Shown here: positions 13,510 to 14,178 of the stretch, piece after piece
How the letters are laid out: the number at the start of each line of letters is the position of its first letter
Numbering within the stretch: the first letter of the stretch is position 1
Assembly (NCBI GenBank): GCA_045810285.1
Contig: JBJMWE010000220.1
Span: 1-14,178, forward strand
Direction of reading: 5' to 3'
From: Scleromatobacter sp045810285
GTDB taxonomy: Bacteria > Pseudomonadota > Gammaproteobacteria > Burkholderiales > Burkholderiaceae_C
Length of the DNA: 14,178 bases
Translations under genes and position numbers: made by a program
The notes under the pieces: model-generated
Database searches by the model: none
Told to the model about the DNA's origin: nothing
Seen by the model: the letters and a program-made list of their open reading frames with translations, nothing else

Positions 13510-14178
13510 TCAGTCGAACTTGTCCAGCACCGCGCCGAAGCTCGCGCTCGAGGAATGGTTCGCGAACTTGGCCAGCACGCCGCGGGTGTAGCGCGGCGCG
13601 GGCTTGCTCCACGCGGCGCGACGCTTCGCGAGCTCGTCGTCGGTGACGTTGAGCTGCAGCAGGAGCTGGTGCGCATCGATCGTGATGGAATCGCCCTCGT
13701 GCACCAGCGCGATGGCGCCGCCCTCGTAGGCCTCGGGCGCCACGTGGCCCACCACCATGCCCCAGGTGCCGCCCGAGAAGCGCCCGTCGGTGACCAGGCC
13801 CACCGATTCGCCCAGGCCCTGGCCGATGAGCGCGCCGGTCGGTGCCAGCATCTCGGGCATGCCCGGGCCGCCCTTGGGACCGAGGTAGCGCAGCACCATC
13901 ACGTCGCCGGCGACGATCTTCCTGGCCATGATGGCGGCCAGCGCGGACTGCTCGTCGTCGAACACGCGCGCCGGGCCGGTGATGACCGGGTTCTTCAGGC
14001 CGGTGATCTTCGCGACGCAGCCTTCGGGGCTGAGGTTGCCGCGCAGGATGGCCAGGTGGCCGTCGGGGTACATCGCGTTGGCGATGGTGCGGATCACCTT
14101 CTGGTCGGCGCGCGGCACGGACGGCACCTCGGCCAGCGACTGCGCCACGGTCTTGCCGGTGATGGTGATGCAGTCGCC
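13510..14178 (-). CDS. ilvD: dihydroxy-acid dehydratase, C-terminal part (cut by window edge)
   Basis: The last 222 residues of an IlvD/Edd-family dehydratase are visible; the gene enters from beyond 14178. IlvD converts dihydroxy-acids to 2-keto acids in isoleucine and valine synthesis, using an iron-sulfur cluster. Family motifs in this fragment are LRGNLSPEGCVAKITG (45-60), GPARVFDDEQSA (68-79), GPKGGPGMPEML (100-111), and TDGRFSGGTWGMVVGHVAPE (130-149). The end HSSSASFGAVLDKF (208-221) is IlvD-like, not Edd-like, and contains the conserved SSAS serine region. A full enzyme is about 560 residues, so roughly 40% is present. The cluster cysteines lie mostly in the missing part. The GTG at 14148 is internal, not a start: the sequence upstream, GDCITITGKT, continues the family alignment. 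Confidence 0.94.
   Translation of the reverse strand, partial: GDCITITGKTVAQSLAEVPSVPRADQKVIRTIANAMYPDGHLAILRGNLSPEGCVAKITGLKNPVITGPARVFDDEQSALAAIMARKIVAGDVMVLRYLGPKGGPGMPEMLAPTGALIGQGLGESVGLVTDGRFSGGTWGMVVGHVAPEAYEGGAIALVHEGDSITIDAHQLLLQLNVTDDELAKRRAAWSKPAPRYTRGVLAKFANHSSSASFGAVLDKFD

Overview
The window is GC-rich chromosomal DNA. Its gene content points to a betaproteobacterium of the order Burkholderiales, possibly Comamonadaceae-like. The evidence is a class I [4Fe-4S] fumarase near acetyl-CoA synthetase, a YqhA/UPF0114 membrane protein, a small Trp-rich membrane protein of a type I recall from Burkholderiales, a DUF4124 periplasmic protein and ilvD. This placement is inference from families and gene order, not from a marker gene. 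I see no rRNA, tRNA, CRISPR array, transposase or phage gene.

Layout. Positions 1-118 hold a 17-bp tandem repeat. An intrinsic terminator then closes the minus-strand gene fumA (182-1708), and an acyltransferase-3 membrane enzyme lies upstream of fumA on the same strand (1860-2903). A probable minus-strand pair, yqhA-dgkA (3118-4143), is divergent from acs (4359-6338, plus), which ends at an intrinsic terminator. A plus-strand pair follows: a small Trp-rich membrane protein and a DUF2251-like protein (6586-7295). Next come a possible 41-codon ORF and an alpha/beta hydrolase (7505-8296). On the minus strand, convergent to the hydrolase, is a secreted protein with a DxDxDG calcium-loop-like motif (8327-9148).

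The most system-like part is 9382-12390. A YbjJ-like MFS transporter and a DeoR/GlpR-type repressor form a minus-strand pair. They diverge from a kinase of the aminoglycoside phosphotransferase/choline kinase fold. The 70-bp gap between repressor and kinase carries three TGCAAA direct repeats interleaved with plausible promoters for both directions. My inference is that the transporter imports an unknown small molecule, the kinase phosphorylates it, and the phosphorylated product relieves repression.

The right end holds a 65-residue Cys-motif protein (Oxidored_like), a REP/MITE-like pair of 26-bp inverted repeats, a Cys-rich secreted DUF4124 protein with its own terminator, and the C-terminal 40% or so of dihydroxy-acid dehydratase (ilvD), cut by the window edge.

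Metabolically, acs (acetate to acetyl-CoA), fumA (TCA cycle) and ilvD (branched-chain amino acids) are housekeeping genes. Nothing proves a new system. The DeoR-MFS-kinase module, the REP-like pair and the G-rich tandem array are the most worth pursuing.
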